Below are positions 6,787-7,944 of a stretch of 7,944 bases of DNA, piece after piece; within the stretch, counting starts at the first letter, position 1; each line of letters starts with the position of its first letter. The stretch is taken from positions 1 to 7,944 of the forward strand of contig JAEZJH010000291.1 in assembly GCA_023436385.1 (NCBI GenBank), given 5' to 3'. Both the position numbers and the translations under genes were made by a program. Under the pieces are notes generated by a model that worked only from the letters and a program-made list of their open reading frames with translations, did no database searches and was not told where the DNA came from. Source of the DNA: Pseudomonadota bacterium. Its GTDB lineage: Bacteria > Myxococcota > Myxococcia > Myxococcales > Vulgatibacteraceae.

Positions 6787-6827
6787 AGACAACAACACGA
6801 GGGGCCGCCCGCGACGGACGGCCCCCC
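6787..6827 (-). terminator. Intrinsic terminator of serC
   Basis: About 46 bases after the serC stop, GGGGCCG and CGGCCCC (6801-6807 with 6819-6825) pair around an inner CCG/CGG stem with a three-base loop. The one imperfect position is a U-G wobble in minus-strand RNA but a C-A mismatch in plus-strand RNA, which fits minus-strand use. TCGTGTTGTTGTCTC follows, a T-rich though interrupted tail. Confidence 0.7.
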
Positions 6828-6872
6828 GGGAGACACGGAGCGGCGGCGGCCGCTCCCGCGTCGGAGCGCGGC

Positions 6873-7944
<1,072 letters not shown>

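Overview
The window is about 70% GC bacterial chromosome, and every gene I can support is on the minus strand. Reading from the right edge to the left, the order is serC (cut at its 5' end), purA, a secreted TPR-repeat protein, yajC, secD, secF and the first 44 codons of recJ (cut by the left edge). The order yajC-secD-secF-recJ, the strong G/C bias at third codon positions and the TPR-rich lipoprotein-like or periplasmic protein suggest a Myxococcota or related deltaproteobacterial lineage, something like Anaeromyxobacter. This placement is inferred from gene order and protein character only; no marker here fixes the species.

Right part (6652-7944): serC encodes phosphoserine aminotransferase, complete except for a few N-terminal residues. 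It ends in a well-formed intrinsic terminator at 6787-6827. Next is purA (5350-6651), adenylosuccinate synthetase, with a good ribosome binding site and a possible weak promoter. Middle part (3681-5349): a GC-rich spacer with inverted repeats, then a protein of about 450 residues with a signal peptide and three blocks of TPR repeats. It closes with a second hairpin terminator.

Left part (1-3680): a protein-export operon. A clear sigma70-type promoter (TTGTTA, 17-bp spacer, TATAAC) sits just before yajC, and its -35 box lies inside the T-rich tail of the preceding terminator. YajC, SecD and SecF form the accessory complex that works with SecYEG and uses the proton motive force to pull proteins across the inner membrane. 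recJ (single-strand DNA exonuclease) follows secF after 105 bp holding two hairpins. It starts at a GTG that an upstream in-frame stop makes the first possible start in its frame.

The window is mainly conserved housekeeping sequence. I see no mobile element, CRISPR array, tRNA, rRNA or defence system, and no sign of a new multi-gene system. The points worth a second look are the promoter/terminator overlap before yajC, the secF-recJ junction hairpins, the enlarged periplasmic domain of SecF, and the uncharacterised TPR protein.
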